NCBI GenBank assembly: GCA_902625325.1
Contig: CACOAW010000009.1
Location: 1 to 62,410 of the forward strand
Direction of reading: 5' to 3'
Origin: an uncultured Candidatus Poseidoniales archaeon
GTDB taxonomy: Archaea > Thermoplasmatota > Poseidoniia > Poseidoniales > Thalassarchaeaceae
Length of the DNA: 62,410 bases
Position 1 is the first letter of the stretch, and the number at the start of each line of letters is the position of its first letter. A program made the position numbers and the translations under genes. Below, in pieces: positions 24,108 to 33,259 of the stretch. The notes beneath the pieces were generated by a model. It did no database searches and was not told the DNA's origin. It was given only the letters and a program-made list of their open reading frames with translations.

Positions 24108-25286
24108 ATGCCAGTAGATATGTCATGGATGAGGGACCGGTACTCGGAACTCCGGGACCAGGGACTGGACTGGGATCCGCCTACGCTGGAGGCTGCAAGT
24201 GAGCCGAGGTGCACAATTGATGGCAGGGAGATGATTATGCTGTCGGCCAATAACTACCTCAACCTCACTACTCACCCCAGAGTGGTCGAGGCTGCGGTGG
24301 AGGCAACTAGGAAGTACGGTGCGGGGTCAGGATCCGTGAGAGCAATAGCCGGAACAATGGACCTTCATTTAGAAGCAGAAAGGACCTGTGCCGAATTTAA
24401 GGAAGTCGAGGCATCACTAATCTACTCAGCAGGGTATACGGCGAACGTCGGCCTCATCCCTACCCTGGTAAGAGGGCCACAAGACGTAATCATCTCAGAT
24501 GAGCTGAATCATGGGTCAATAATCGATGGGGTAAGGCTGACTAAGGCATCAAGAGCAGTTTATCCGCACAACGACATGGAAGCTCTGGAGAGGGTCCTCA
24601 GGGAGAACAACGACTCGGAAAGGAAGCTGATCATCACCGATGGGGTATTTAGCATGGATGGCGATATCGCCCCTCTCGACGAGATTTCCGATCTCGCAGA
24701 GGAGTTCGGTGCTATGACGTTCGTAGACGACTGTCACGGTGAGGGTGTTCTTGGAGAAGGTAGGGGAATAGTATCACACTTCGGTCTCCAAGGCAGGGTC
24801 ACCTTCGAGGTAGGGTCCTTCTCCAAGGCCCTCGGAGTACAAGGGGGCATCCTTGCCGGAAGCGATGATGTCAGGACTCACGCACTCAATCACAGCAGGT
24901 CCTGGCTACTCTCGGGAAGCCAGCCACCGGGAGTCGCAGCCGCTCAGAAGGCTGCAATAGAGGTCCTTATGTCCGAGCCTGAGCATGTCAGGAGGCTTTG
25001 GGAGAATACCACATATTTCCGAGACGAACTAGAGTCCATGGGTTTCGATACTGGGGTCAGCGAGACTCCCATCGTGCCTGTGATGTGCGGAGAGAGCGGG
25101 AAAGCCCAGGAACTCTCGTCTCTAATGAGAGATGAAGGAGTGATGGTCGGAGCCATAGTCTTCCCTATGGTCGCACGCGATAAGGCTAGGGTAAGGACGC
25201 AGATGTCAGCGGGTCTAAGCCGCGATGAGTTGAACTCGGTCCTCGAATCATTCGACAGGTGTGGAAGAAAGATAGGCTTGATCTGA
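24108..25286 (+). CDS. kbl: Glycine C-acetyltransferase / AONS-like PLP enzyme
   Basis: 392 residues. Alpha-oxoamine synthase family: ANNYLNLTTHPRV, GSGSVRAIAGT, DELNHGSIIDG, VDDCHGEGVLG (Asp207) and the PLP lysine in SFSKALG (Lys240). Such enzymes condense or cleave acyl-CoA with an amino acid; glycine C-acetyltransferase (2-amino-3-ketobutyrate CoA ligase) of threonine breakdown is the best fit, 8-amino-7-oxononanoate synthase the alternative. ATG 24108 follows GAGGT; ATG 24120 is also possible. Upstream in-frame codons cross the divergent gene and are not counted. Confidence 0.82.
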   Translation: MPVDMSWMRDRYSELRDQGLDWDPPTLEAASEPRCTIDGREMIMLSANNYLNLTTHPRVVEAAVEATRKYGAGSGSVRAIAGTMDLHLEAERTCAEFKEVEASLIYSAGYTANVGLIPTLVRGPQDVIISDELNHGSIIDGVRLTKASRAVYPHNDMEALERVLRENNDSERKLIITDGVFSMDGDIAPLDEISDLAEEFGAMTFVDDCHGEGVLGEGRGIVSHFGLQGRVTFEVGSFSKALGVQGGILAGSDDVRTHALNHSRSWLLSGSQPPGVAAAQKAAIEVLMSEPEHVRRLWENTTYFRDELESMGFDTGVSETPIVPVMCGESGKAQELSSLMRDEGVMVGAIVFPMVARDKARVRTQMSAGLSRDELNSVLESFDRCGRKIGLI

Positions 25287-25289
25287 TTC

Positions 25290-25295
25290 TTATAA
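25290..25295 (+). promoter_or_regulatory. TATA-box candidate for citrate synthase
   Basis: TTATAA just after the preceding stop codon, about 75-105 bases before the plausible citrate synthase starts, would place a TSS near 25317. Confidence 0.4.
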
Positions 25296-25396
25296 CCAAA
25301 AGAACGCCGTTTTTCCATATTTCCCTTGTATTTGCACGAGGGTATTGTCGGAGGGATTATGATGGGGTGTCTGTTACCCCTAATGTTGGTGGACAC

Positions 25397-26566
25397 GTGA
25401 GTGACGAAGAGACCATTTTTTCCATTACAGAAGGTCACTTGGATTCAGGCCTTCGCGGGATACCAGTAGGCACCTGTCAGACCTCCTATGTGGATACGAT
25501 TGACGGTGTGCACTATGTTGGCTACCCAGTTGGGGACCTTGCCAACCTGGAGGAGGAGGACGTAATCTTCTTAATGATGCACAAGAAGTTGCCCGACTCC
25601 GATGAATCAGCGGAATTTCGCAAAGAACTAGCTTATCGCGGGGAGAGAATGCCAACCGGTGCCTTGCGAGTTTTGGAGCACCTTACTCCGGGGAGCGGCC
25701 ACCCCATGGACTGGCTTTCTATTGGGATTATGGCTCTGGGCGCCGCTGAGACCACGGGAGACGGTAGGGTTGACTCAATGAACCTAATCGCTAGGATGCC
25801 AGAATTAATGGCAAGGATATTCCTTTTGAGGGGTGGCAATCCATACAATTTGCGCCCAAGGAATACTGAATTGGGACTTGTGGAAAACTTCGTTCACATG
25901 CTGGGCGTTGAGGGCGAAGAGGCGGAGAGAATGAATAGGGTTCTGAGATTCTTTTTCATTCTCCATATGGATCATGGTGGAGGAAACCTCTCTACCTTCT
26001 CGGGCAAAGCAGTAGCATCTGGATGGGCATCGATTTACGCATCACTGGCCAGTGCAATGAACGCTCTATCAGGGCCACTCCATGGAAGAGCGAACCAGGC
26101 GTGTCTGGAATTCATACAGAGAATAGGGACCTCTGATCCCGAAAAGATAGAAAAGTTCGTCAGAGCAGAGTTAGCAGCCAAAAGGCCAATCTACGGATTC
26201 GGTCATGGGGTTCTAAGGGGGGAAGATCCTAGGGCTAGTTTACTTTTGGAACTCGGATCCGAGGTATGTCCCGACGATGAGTATTACAAAATTGCAAAAG
26301 CGCTCAGGGAGGTGGTACCCCCGATTCTCAAGGAGCACCCCAAGATTAGCAACCCATACCCTAACGTGGATTTAGCCAGTGGCAGCCTTCTCCACGCAAT
26401 AGGGTTCAGAAAGCCAAACTACTACACCACCTTCTTCGGATGGGCTAGGGTGGCAGGAATCTGCGCACAAATTCTCGACGAGCGGAATGCTAGGGGTGGA
26501 AGGGGCGTTCCAATTTACAGGCCGAAATACATCGCGAAAGACCAACCACACAGAAGGCTGGACTGA
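25397..26566 (+). CDS. gltA: Citrate synthase
   Basis: 389 residues with GTG 25397 as start (VSDEETIFSI); GTG 25367 is an alternative, and longer in-frame starts give non-conserved sequence. Diagnostic blocks are the catalytic His regions LHMDHGGGNLSTF and GPLHGRANQ, and GFGHGVLRGEDPR. The enzyme condenses acetyl-CoA and oxaloacetate as first step of the TCA cycle. It ends exactly where the convergent GDPD gene ends, with no spacer. Confidence 0.88.
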   Translation: MSDEETIFSITEGHLDSGLRGIPVGTCQTSYVDTIDGVHYVGYPVGDLANLEEEDVIFLMMHKKLPDSDESAEFRKELAYRGERMPTGALRVLEHLTPGSGHPMDWLSIGIMALGAAETTGDGRVDSMNLIARMPELMARIFLLRGGNPYNLRPRNTELGLVENFVHMLGVEGEEAERMNRVLRFFFILHMDHGGGNLSTFSGKAVASGWASIYASLASAMNALSGPLHGRANQACLEFIQRIGTSDPEKIEKFVRAELAAKRPIYGFGHGVLRGEDPRASLLLELGSEVCPDDEYYKIAKALREVVPPILKEHPKISNPYPNVDLASGSLLHAIGFRKPNYYTTFFGWARVAGICAQILDERNARGGRGVPIYRPKYIAKDQPHRRLD

Positions 26567-27679
26567 CTAAACGCTATGCCTAGCACCGGACCCTCTGTGT
26601 CCAATAATCCGAGGACTGCCCCAGGGTAGACCTCCTTCGGCGTATTTCGACCACCTCTCCGAATTTCCCGCCCACAGCATCCTACTGCCCTGCTCCTCTA
26701 GAATGCCCATCTTTCTGCCGACTTCCATCTCGTCCCACATCGGGAGGGAAGATGCAGCCTCTGCAATGACGTCTCCCCTCTCATCCGTGCTAGACCGATC
26801 AATCCTTCTTCTCCACTCTTCATCAAGTGGCTGGCTACCTGGCCTAGGCCACCTAGGACTGCCATCCGGCTTTTCGAATACCGTTGGGTCCATATTGTCA
26901 GAAACCAGCGACACTCCGGCATCCAGCAATTCATCTTCGTGCTTCAGCGGGCAAGGCCAGACGAATGCCCCCATTCCCCTGCGTGCTTCGAAGAATCTCC
27001 TCAGGCCCGGGCCATGTAGGCCCACGGACTTTCCAGGATGGATGTATCTTGGCCAGCCCTTTAGGTAATGGAGGGCTATTCCGATAGATTCCATCCCCTC
27101 GTTGCGAAGACTGTTGGCAACTCCCTTCACAGTAGTCCTAGCAAAATTCGGAATCGCCATGACTCTTTTTATCCTCCAGAACCTTCCCCAAGCCCTGATG
27201 TGGGGGACCAGCCGAGTAACCGGGATGGACGAGTCAACCGATTTGGCCGCCTCTCCAATCTTGGGCGAGAAGCATGAAGCGAATACGGTCCTTTCCGGCA
27301 GTTCAAGGGGCTCAAGAGCGAGTTCAAGTCTCCGAATCATCGATCCCAGATGACTCACAGTCTCGATTTTGGTAGATGGGTGAGGAAGCTTGAATTCTAT
27401 GTCCACAGTTTTCCCTCCTCTTTGCCAAGAATCCGTGAACTTCCGATTCGCGAGAAGTTCGTCCAATGTAGAAACCCCAACAGAACGGATGTAGTCAGTA
27501 GGCAATTTCTCCACGCATCGGTCCAACATACGACCCGAACCCGGAACGAATTCGTCATGGAAGATGACGAACTTCCCGTCTCCATCCACTCTGAGGTCAA
27601 ACTCGACCCCATCCGCGAACTCCATTCCGTGCACGAGTCCCTCAATCGAGTTCTCGTCCGGCCTCTCCCACGCGCCCAT
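26567..27679 (-). CDS. GDPD-like phosphodiesterase with C-terminal HRG motif
   Basis: 370 residues from ATG 27679 (TTG 27697 is possible). The start matches glycerophosphodiester phosphodiesterase after its first strand: PDENSIEGL, ADGVEFDLRVDGDGKFV, IFHDE with the metal-binding Glu/Asp pair and following His, VDIEFKLP, and a final SLVSDNMDP strand. The family's first strand and catalytic HRG loop are missing at the N-terminus; upstream codons end at a stop and no HRG exists in other frames. Instead, after an ~85-residue linker, the protein ends PRIIGHRGSGARHSV. This looks like circular permutation. Likely role: hydrolysis of glycerophosphodiesters. Confidence 0.75.
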   Translation of the reverse strand: MGAWERPDENSIEGLVHGMEFADGVEFDLRVDGDGKFVIFHDEFVPGSGRMLDRCVEKLPTDYIRSVGVSTLDELLANRKFTDSWQRGGKTVDIEFKLPHPSTKIETVSHLGSMIRRLELALEPLELPERTVFASCFSPKIGEAAKSVDSSIPVTRLVPHIRAWGRFWRIKRVMAIPNFARTTVKGVANSLRNEGMESIGIALHYLKGWPRYIHPGKSVGLHGPGLRRFFEARRGMGAFVWPCPLKHEDELLDAGVSLVSDNMDPTVFEKPDGSPRWPRPGSQPLDEEWRRRIDRSSTDERGDVIAEAASSLPMWDEMEVGRKMGILEEQGSRMLWAGNSERWSKYAEGGLPWGSPRIIGHRGSGARHSV

Positions 27680-27819
27680 TACTTCTGCGAGAAACAATCA
27701 CACGAAGAATACTGAGGGTTGACCTATGAGGCATTTACCCCTGTAGTTAGTGAAAAATATTACAGTCGGTGTTCGTAACAACACTAATACTCCTAGACTT
27801 CTACGTATCCCCGAATATT

Positions 27820-29604
27820 ATGGCAGGAGAGACGTGGAAGAAAAAGGAAGTAAAGGGTTTCGCACTCTATGATTGGGCAAAGTCTGGCTTTGAAACAAGC
27901 ATCACAGCAGGAGTCTTCCCTGGTTGGTTCGCAGCTCTATTCGTCACCGCTAACGGCCTTAATATTGAGATTGCCAGTATAGAGATGAATGCCGACAACA
28001 TCATGACCCTAACTGTTACTTTCGGGGCTATTATCGTAGCACTTCTAAGCCCTTCACTTGGTGTAATTGCAGATAGGAAGCCTATAAAGAAAAGAACTCT
28101 AAAACTGCTTACAAATCTAGGAATATTTTCAGTAGTGGTGATGGGGCTTGCTCCATTTCTGTCAGTTGATCTGAAATGGGTTTGTCTGCTAATTTTCTAT
28201 GTTTTAGCTACTTGTTCAAACAACTTGGCTAGCGTATTCTACAACTCTCTCTTGCCTCACATTGGAACTGAGGATGAGATGAACGAGATATCCAACCTGG
28301 GCTTCGCGACGGGGTATGTTGGAGGTTGCGTTCTTCTTATAATTCACTTGGCACTGCTTCTGGGCTCCGGTTTTGCAGACTGGGCCTTCACAGCTTCCAT
28401 GGTCACGACCGGACTCTGGTGGTATGGTTTTGCAATCTTCACCTTCAGGTGGATCCCAGAGCCAGAGGTAGAGAACCCTATGGAAGACCTAAGTTTCAGG
28501 GATAGCACGAGGCTTGCCGTTTCCGAGGTCATGTCAACATTGAGGGAGTACAAGAACTTCAGGACCCTGTTCCTATACATCATCGCATACTTCCTTTTCA
28601 TAGATGGAATAAACAGTATCCAGACAGTAGGGGCCATTTACTTCGTCGTGACTCTTGGTTTGACCACATTTGACCTGATACTTCTTGTTCTAGCACTCAA
28701 CCTGTTCGCAGCCCCTATGGCTATAGTTTTCTCCAGAATCGCGGATAGGACGTCGACTCAAGGGACTTTGCAGGTTGTTCTCGTCATCGCCACTGTAGTG
28801 ACTTTCTTGGGAGTGACATTTGCCCCCCTCGAGCTTGAGGAACATGGGGACTTCGATATACAGTACGAGCATATGGATGATGGCGGGGACGCAATTATCC
28901 AGGTGAGTGTGAATAGTGGAATCAAAGCATTAGTTCAAGATCCCGATGACCAAGAGCAGATTTGGGCTAGTGAATACTCCAATATTCTACCTCTGGAACC
29001 AGACACGAGCTCACCAGATGATATTCTTAGATGGAAAATTACACATGCAGATAACGATACTTCTTACAGCATCTCCTTCTCAGATACGAGTGAAAACAAT
29101 GCTAAAATTTCCTCTTTGATGGAAGAGTTGGAAGACAGTAGGTTCAGCATATCTGTCCTGGGTAGCAGTGAGGACGTTCAGATGACCGGCACCGACCACG
29201 TGACTAGCTTGGGCGATCAAGCATTGGATGGGGTAGCCATTGCAATGAGGGATTTGGTTTGGGCCCCTCTAGGTGTCGCGATCGGCGTTCAAGCCCTAAT
29301 CCTTGGTATGCTTTTCGGCTCTATCCAAGGTGCGTCCCAGGGACTCGCAAGGAGCCTGTTCGGTAAGATGGTCCCGGAATCAAGATCGGCCGAGTTCTTC
29401 GGATTCTTCGGATTCTTCGGAAGGGTTGGAAATGTAATCGGACCTCTCGTTTATACCCTGTGCTCAATCTTCATTGGCTCCAAGGTGGGGATTCTAGCTA
29501 TTGCTTTCATAATCCTCGCAGGGACACTAGTTCTATTCCGCGTAGACGTCGAAGACGGCATAAGGGTTGCAGAGGAGTACGAAGCCAGCGTCAACAAGGC
29601 TTAG
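27820..29604 (+). CDS. UMF1/Atg22-type major facilitator transporter with large insert
   Basis: 594 residues. FALYDWAKSGFETSITAGVFPGWF is split over the N-terminus as in UMF1/Atg22 proteins (FALYDWAxS), which export amino acids from vacuoles in fungi. About twelve membrane helices. A hydrophilic, acidic ~140-residue insert (about 337-475) separates helices near 315-335 and 480-500; it has a beta-like composition and should face outside. ATG 27820 fits the family start. A GTG at 27769 would add residues without conserved features. Confidence 0.78.
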   Translation: MAGETWKKKEVKGFALYDWAKSGFETSITAGVFPGWFAALFVTANGLNIEIASIEMNADNIMTLTVTFGAIIVALLSPSLGVIADRKPIKKRTLKLLTNLGIFSVVVMGLAPFLSVDLKWVCLLIFYVLATCSNNLASVFYNSLLPHIGTEDEMNEISNLGFATGYVGGCVLLIIHLALLLGSGFADWAFTASMVTTGLWWYGFAIFTFRWIPEPEVENPMEDLSFRDSTRLAVSEVMSTLREYKNFRTLFLYIIAYFLFIDGINSIQTVGAIYFVVTLGLTTFDLILLVLALNLFAAPMAIVFSRIADRTSTQGTLQVVLVIATVVTFLGVTFAPLELEEHGDFDIQYEHMDDGGDAIIQVSVNSGIKALVQDPDDQEQIWASEYSNILPLEPDTSSPDDILRWKITHADNDTSYSISFSDTSENNAKISSLMEELEDSRFSISVLGSSEDVQMTGTDHVTSLGDQALDGVAIAMRDLVWAPLGVAIGVQALILGMLFGSIQGASQGLARSLFGKMVPESRSAEFFGFFGFFGRVGNVIGPLVYTLCSIFIGSKVGILAIAFIILAGTLVLFRVDVEDGIRVAEEYEASVNKA

Positions 29605-29606
29605 TT

Positions 29607-30926
29607 TCACTGGCCCCTTAACCCTTCGAGTTCCTCAACCACAGATGCTTGGGTAATCCTTCCGCCCTTCTCCCTCAGCCTAGAGGCCACCAAATCAACC
29701 TCCTCGCCCACAGCTCCAGCTGTGACTGCCATGTTCCTGACGTGCAGCTTCATGTGGCCTGCTTGGATTCCCACAGTAGCCAGGGCACGCAGTGCTCCTA
29801 GGTTCTGAGCAAGACCAGATGCCGCCATCACCTTGGCCAGCTCGTCCGCGCTCTCAACCCCTAGAAGTGCGACATTAGCCTGTGCAGCGGGGTGGACCCT
29901 TACGGCCCCACCAACGAGGCCAACTGCCATGGGGAGCTCGATTGACCCAACCAGATTGCCCTCTTCGTCCTTGGACCACTTGGTCAGAGAACCATACCTC
30001 CTCTCGTGAGATGCATAGCTGTGCGCACCCGACTCTATCGCCCTCCAGTCCTGACCACAAGCTAGGGCCACTGAGGAAATTGCATTCATGATGCCTTTAT
30101 TGTGAGTTGTCGCCCTAAAGGGATCCGCCTCTGCGAAGTGGTAAGCCTGAATCACGCCATCGATAACTTCTGCGCCCTTCACGGCATCATCTCCTCTGTC
30201 CGACATCTCCTCGGGAGTGAATACGGCACTGACCCTGGCAAGACGGAGGACTGCCAGATTGCTAATTATCCTCAGTATCACGGTGCCTCCGGTTATATCC
30301 TCCACCTTGGGGGCGATTGTCTCCGCCATCGTATTGACAGCATTTGCACCCATAGCATCCCTGCAGTCTACGTGAATATGCACGATTACCATCGGTCCTG
30401 AGCCCGTTTCGATAACTCTGGCATCTAGGTCCTTGCAACCACCCCCGAACTTGACTAGTATCGGGTCAACCTCGTTGCAACTAGAAACCAACTCTTCCTT
30501 GGATGAAATGACCGAGTCTCTCGCGCCTTGCGGGTCGTTGCACCCCACGACCTGAATCTGCCCGATCATCACTGGATCATCGTTGTCCGACTTGAAACCC
30601 CCATTTGCAAGGCACCTCTTGGCCATGTTGCTTGCAGCGGCTACGACACTCGGCTCCTCCAGCACGAACGGTATTGCGTAGTGTGAACCGTCAACAACGA
30701 AGTTCGTTGCAACCCCTATCGGCAGGGAGTATGTCCCTACGACGTTCTCGATCATCCTGTCTGCGGACTCCTCATCCAACTCCCCTGTTCGGGCCCAGGC
30801 CTCGACCTGCTCCTCACTCAATTGTGCTATCTCTGCGAGCAGCTCCCTTCTCTCAAAAACTGATAGTTTGTAGAACCCTCCGATGCGACTGTTCTCTATT
30901 GGCATAGTACTCAATCCCATAGACAT
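29607..30926 (-). CDS. hmgA: HMG-CoA reductase, class II
   Basis: 439 residues. Class II features are RMIENVVGTYSLPIGVATNF, EEPSVVAAAS, CRDAMGANAVNTM and the late LHVRNMAVTAGA. It reduces HMG-CoA to mevalonate, the committed step for archaeal isoprenoid lipids. Class II enzymes are mostly bacterial or found in Thermoplasmata relatives and often prefer NADH. Starts at 30926, 30920 or 30905 are possible; the last (MPIENSRIGGFYKL) matches the family N-terminus best. A CGTTAA array lies directly upstream. Convergent with the transporter, 2 bases apart. Confidence 0.9.
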   Translation of the reverse strand: MSMGLSTMPIENSRIGGFYKLSVFERRELLAEIAQLSEEQVEAWARTGELDEESADRMIENVVGTYSLPIGVATNFVVDGSHYAIPFVLEEPSVVAAASNMAKRCLANGGFKSDNDDPVMIGQIQVVGCNDPQGARDSVISSKEELVSSCNEVDPILVKFGGGCKDLDARVIETGSGPMVIVHIHVDCRDAMGANAVNTMAETIAPKVEDITGGTVILRIISNLAVLRLARVSAVFTPEEMSDRGDDAVKGAEVIDGVIQAYHFAEADPFRATTHNKGIMNAISSVALACGQDWRAIESGAHSYASHERRYGSLTKWSKDEEGNLVGSIELPMAVGLVGGAVRVHPAAQANVALLGVESADELAKVMAASGLAQNLGALRALATVGIQAGHMKLHVRNMAVTAGAVGEEVDLVASRLREKGGRITQASVVEELEGLRGQ

Positions 30927-30973
30927 GGCAACGGGCTTCTAACCTTTTTCGAGTCGAAGGCACTCCAAAAAAG

Positions 30974-31032
30974 CGTTAATTTGATCGTTAACGCTTCGTT
31001 AACGCTTCGTTAAACCGTTAACAATGCGTTAA
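30974..31032. repeat. Helically phased CGTTAA(CG) array
   Basis: CGTTAA cores start at 30974, 30986, 30997, 31008, 31016 and 31027; two are full CGTTAACG palindromes (30986-30993 and 30997-31004). Most spacings are 11-12 bases, about one DNA turn. A further core lies at 31104. It occupies the divergent region between HMG-CoA reductase and the degenerate AAA+/winged-helix gene. Protein binding (operator or origin element) is inferred from regular phasing. Confidence 0.7.
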
Positions 31033-31196
31033 TCTAATATGAATAGAAATTGACTACTGCTTAGGAATTTCATAGCAAAGCCATCCGGATTTCCAAATTG
31101 ACCCGTTAATTCGACCTGTGAGACCCGTAATTATGCGTGAATATTAAGAATCCCAGATGTGACTGCTCGCCTATGGTAGTCAGGAGGGTTTCATCA

Positions 31197-32969
31197 TTGG
31201 ACATCCCTACTCTCAGAGGCAACCCCTTCGACTCCAGGCCCATTGAGAGGAATCGTGCGAGCGAGATAGTAGGGCGACAGGAAATTCTGATTCGATGGAA
31301 GGAGCACATGCACTCCCAATCCCCCCGGCTAATCCTACTTTCCGGGGAGAGAGGGTCTGGAAGGACCTCACTCATCAATGCCATTTCTTCTCAGACCAAC
31401 GAACGCTTCATCGGCACGTATTGGCATAGTGAGGATCCCCTAAATTGCGCTCTGGACGAACTAGCAATCACATTCTGTGGTTACGAGATTCCCCCAACTA
31501 TGCACCAAAAGGTGGAGAGGGTGGTGGAGACTCTAGACTCGGGCTCGGGACCACTCCCCCTCGTAGCCCTCGACTACCCTGCTCATGTCGATGTATCTTC
31601 ATTCCTGCCATTGATTGTCCCCATTCTTCTGCGCTTCCGGGCACTGGTCATCATCTCTCTTTCCAATTCCCAACTGGCTTCTCTGGATGAAGGCGTAAGG
31701 GAGCTTTTCGACGAATACGCGACAATTGCTCCCTTTTCGAATGATCAGATCCAAACTCTCTGCAATCGCAGAATAAGAAAAATGTCCCCTGAGAAGTGGA
31801 ACATCAATGAGGAACTCCTGGAAGCTATCTCGTCTAGGACGGGGGGGAATGCAAGATCGGTAGTCAGCCTGCTAAGAGACCTAGTGGATGAGAGGAGGAA
31901 TATGGGCAAGGAGGGAACTCTCGAATCTCTAACTAGTTGGAGTCCTCCAGAAATCAACGACGCTGGTGAACATCCCGCATATGAATCAGTGCAAGAGGAT
32001 ATTCCCGAGGAACCTGAAAATAGAGAAAAACAGGTAGAAGACCAGACTAGTAAATCTGTTTTCGATTTCGAACCTTTGGAGGTCGAAGAGCAAATAGAAC
32101 AAGATCCAATAGATGAAGAAGATTGGGATTTAGAGCCCGATGACATGTGGGAAGAAGAGGAATCCGAGGATATCGAGAGCCTCAAAGAAGATATCGAAGA
32201 AGCCAATCACCCTCAAATAGCTGAGGATATGAGAAATAAAACAGATTGGTCAATGGATGATGGTACTGCGCTTTCCATGGAGGCCGGAACAGAACCTCCT
32301 CAGCGAGACTCAACCAGGAGTTTCTTTGGACTCGTAAGTAGATCTAGAATAACTAATGACGAGATGCCAACTGGCCCCGACCACTCCGTTCCTGTACGGG
32401 ATGCCGATGTAGAGGACCCACCTCAAGTTCCAGAAAGCGTGCAAAAATCCTCAAAAGATTCAGTTATTGATGAACACCGAATGTCCGTGAATACCGACGA
32501 CCCCCGATTAGAGGAGAAACAGGTATTGTACTCGGAGGGGGAGCTATGGACTGTCGACTCAGAATTGGAGGATACTCTGCCAGAAATCCAAGAAGATGAC
32601 GACTTCGAGGCTGAAGAGGACCTCCTAGAAGCGGAGACCGCACCTCAAAATGAAGTGGAAGAGACGGACATGGAGGTTCAAAGGCCAATTACCCTCCTTG
32701 GACCAAAGTGGGAGTCAGAGAAAACTGTGGACAGTAGCCACCTATCAGCTATGAATGACGCAGAGAGGCTCATAGTTTCCATAGCCTCCTCCAGGGAGAT
32801 ATCTCCCTCCGATGCCGAGATTCAAGCCCGCCTGGAGGTCGGAAGGCCCCGTCTTTCACAAATATACAATTCCCTTCAGAAATCCGGAATCCTTGCAGTA
32901 AGGAAGCAGGGGAGGAGTCGACTGTTCAAGATTAGCGAGGCGGCGGGAGAGCTGCTAAGGGCGGGGTGA
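31197..32969 (+). CDS. Degenerate AAA+ protein with acidic linker and C-terminal winged helix
   Basis: 590 residues from TTG 31197, chosen because AGGAGG lies nine bases upstream (GTG 31137 and ATG 31173 are longer options). NPF...IVGRQE and LLSGERGSGRTSL resemble the start of Orc1/Cdc6-like AAA+ domains (about 10-250), but Walker A has Arg for the catalytic Lys, and the Walker B position reads VALDYPA without the DE pair, so ATP hydrolysis is unlikely. Residues about 260-510 are highly acidic and presumably disordered. The last ~75 residues form a winged helix (ISPSDAEIQARLEV, LQKSGILAVRKQGRSRLF). A DNA-binding regulatory role is inferred, perhaps on the CGTTAACG array upstream. Confidence 0.7.
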   Translation: MDIPTLRGNPFDSRPIERNRASEIVGRQEILIRWKEHMHSQSPRLILLSGERGSGRTSLINAISSQTNERFIGTYWHSEDPLNCALDELAITFCGYEIPPTMHQKVERVVETLDSGSGPLPLVALDYPAHVDVSSFLPLIVPILLRFRALVIISLSNSQLASLDEGVRELFDEYATIAPFSNDQIQTLCNRRIRKMSPEKWNINEELLEAISSRTGGNARSVVSLLRDLVDERRNMGKEGTLESLTSWSPPEINDAGEHPAYESVQEDIPEEPENREKQVEDQTSKSVFDFEPLEVEEQIEQDPIDEEDWDLEPDDMWEEEESEDIESLKEDIEEANHPQIAEDMRNKTDWSMDDGTALSMEAGTEPPQRDSTRSFFGLVSRSRITNDEMPTGPDHSVPVRDADVEDPPQVPESVQKSSKDSVIDEHRMSVNTDDPRLEEKQVLYSEGELWTVDSELEDTLPEIQEDDDFEAEEDLLEAETAPQNEVEETDMEVQRPITLLGPKWESEKTVDSSHLSAMNDAERLIVSIASSREISPSDAEIQARLEVGRPRLSQIYNSLQKSGILAVRKQGRSRLFKISEAAGELLRAG

Positions 32970-32971
32970 AG

Positions 32972-33259
32972 ATGTCAGAAACCATCACACTCGAGAGGAT
33001 TGAGAGGTACCTCTCACTAACTGCAGAGGCTAGGGAGAAGGCAACACCCATCACCTCAAACAAGCTGGATGAAGTCAGGCTAGCAGACATGCTTCGGATG
33101 TGCGATGACTATGCCCGAGACGCCAGGCATTTTGCATCCGAGGGGGATCTAGTTAGCTCGTTCGGGGCGATAAATTACGCTCATGCATGGCTGGATGCGG
33201 CAGTAAGAATCGGCTTTCTCGACGGGCATGGGGATGATAGGCTGTTCACACTGCCTTAG
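32972..33259 (+). CDS. DUF357 family protein
   Basis: 95 residues. The ARHFASEGDLVSSFGAINYAHAWLDAAVRIG block is the hallmark of archaeal DUF357 (helical, function unknown), here split by normal spacing. ATG 32972 sits behind GGGGTGA and 2 bases after the stop of the preceding gene. The 3' end overlaps the convergent PIN gene by 4 bases. Confidence 0.8.
   Translation: MSETITLERIERYLSLTAEAREKATPITSNKLDEVRLADMLRMCDDYARDARHFASEGDLVSSFGAINYAHAWLDAAVRIGFLDGHGDDRLFTLP

Noticed and set aside
30974-31109. CRISPR array reading of the CGTTAA repeats
   Set aside because: Units are only 6-8 bases with 3-5 base gaps, no spacers and no cas genes.
31106-31384. Minus-strand frame across the start of the AAA+ gene
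   Set aside because: Antisense shadow with no conserved features; the plus-strand gene has a consensus ribosome-binding site.
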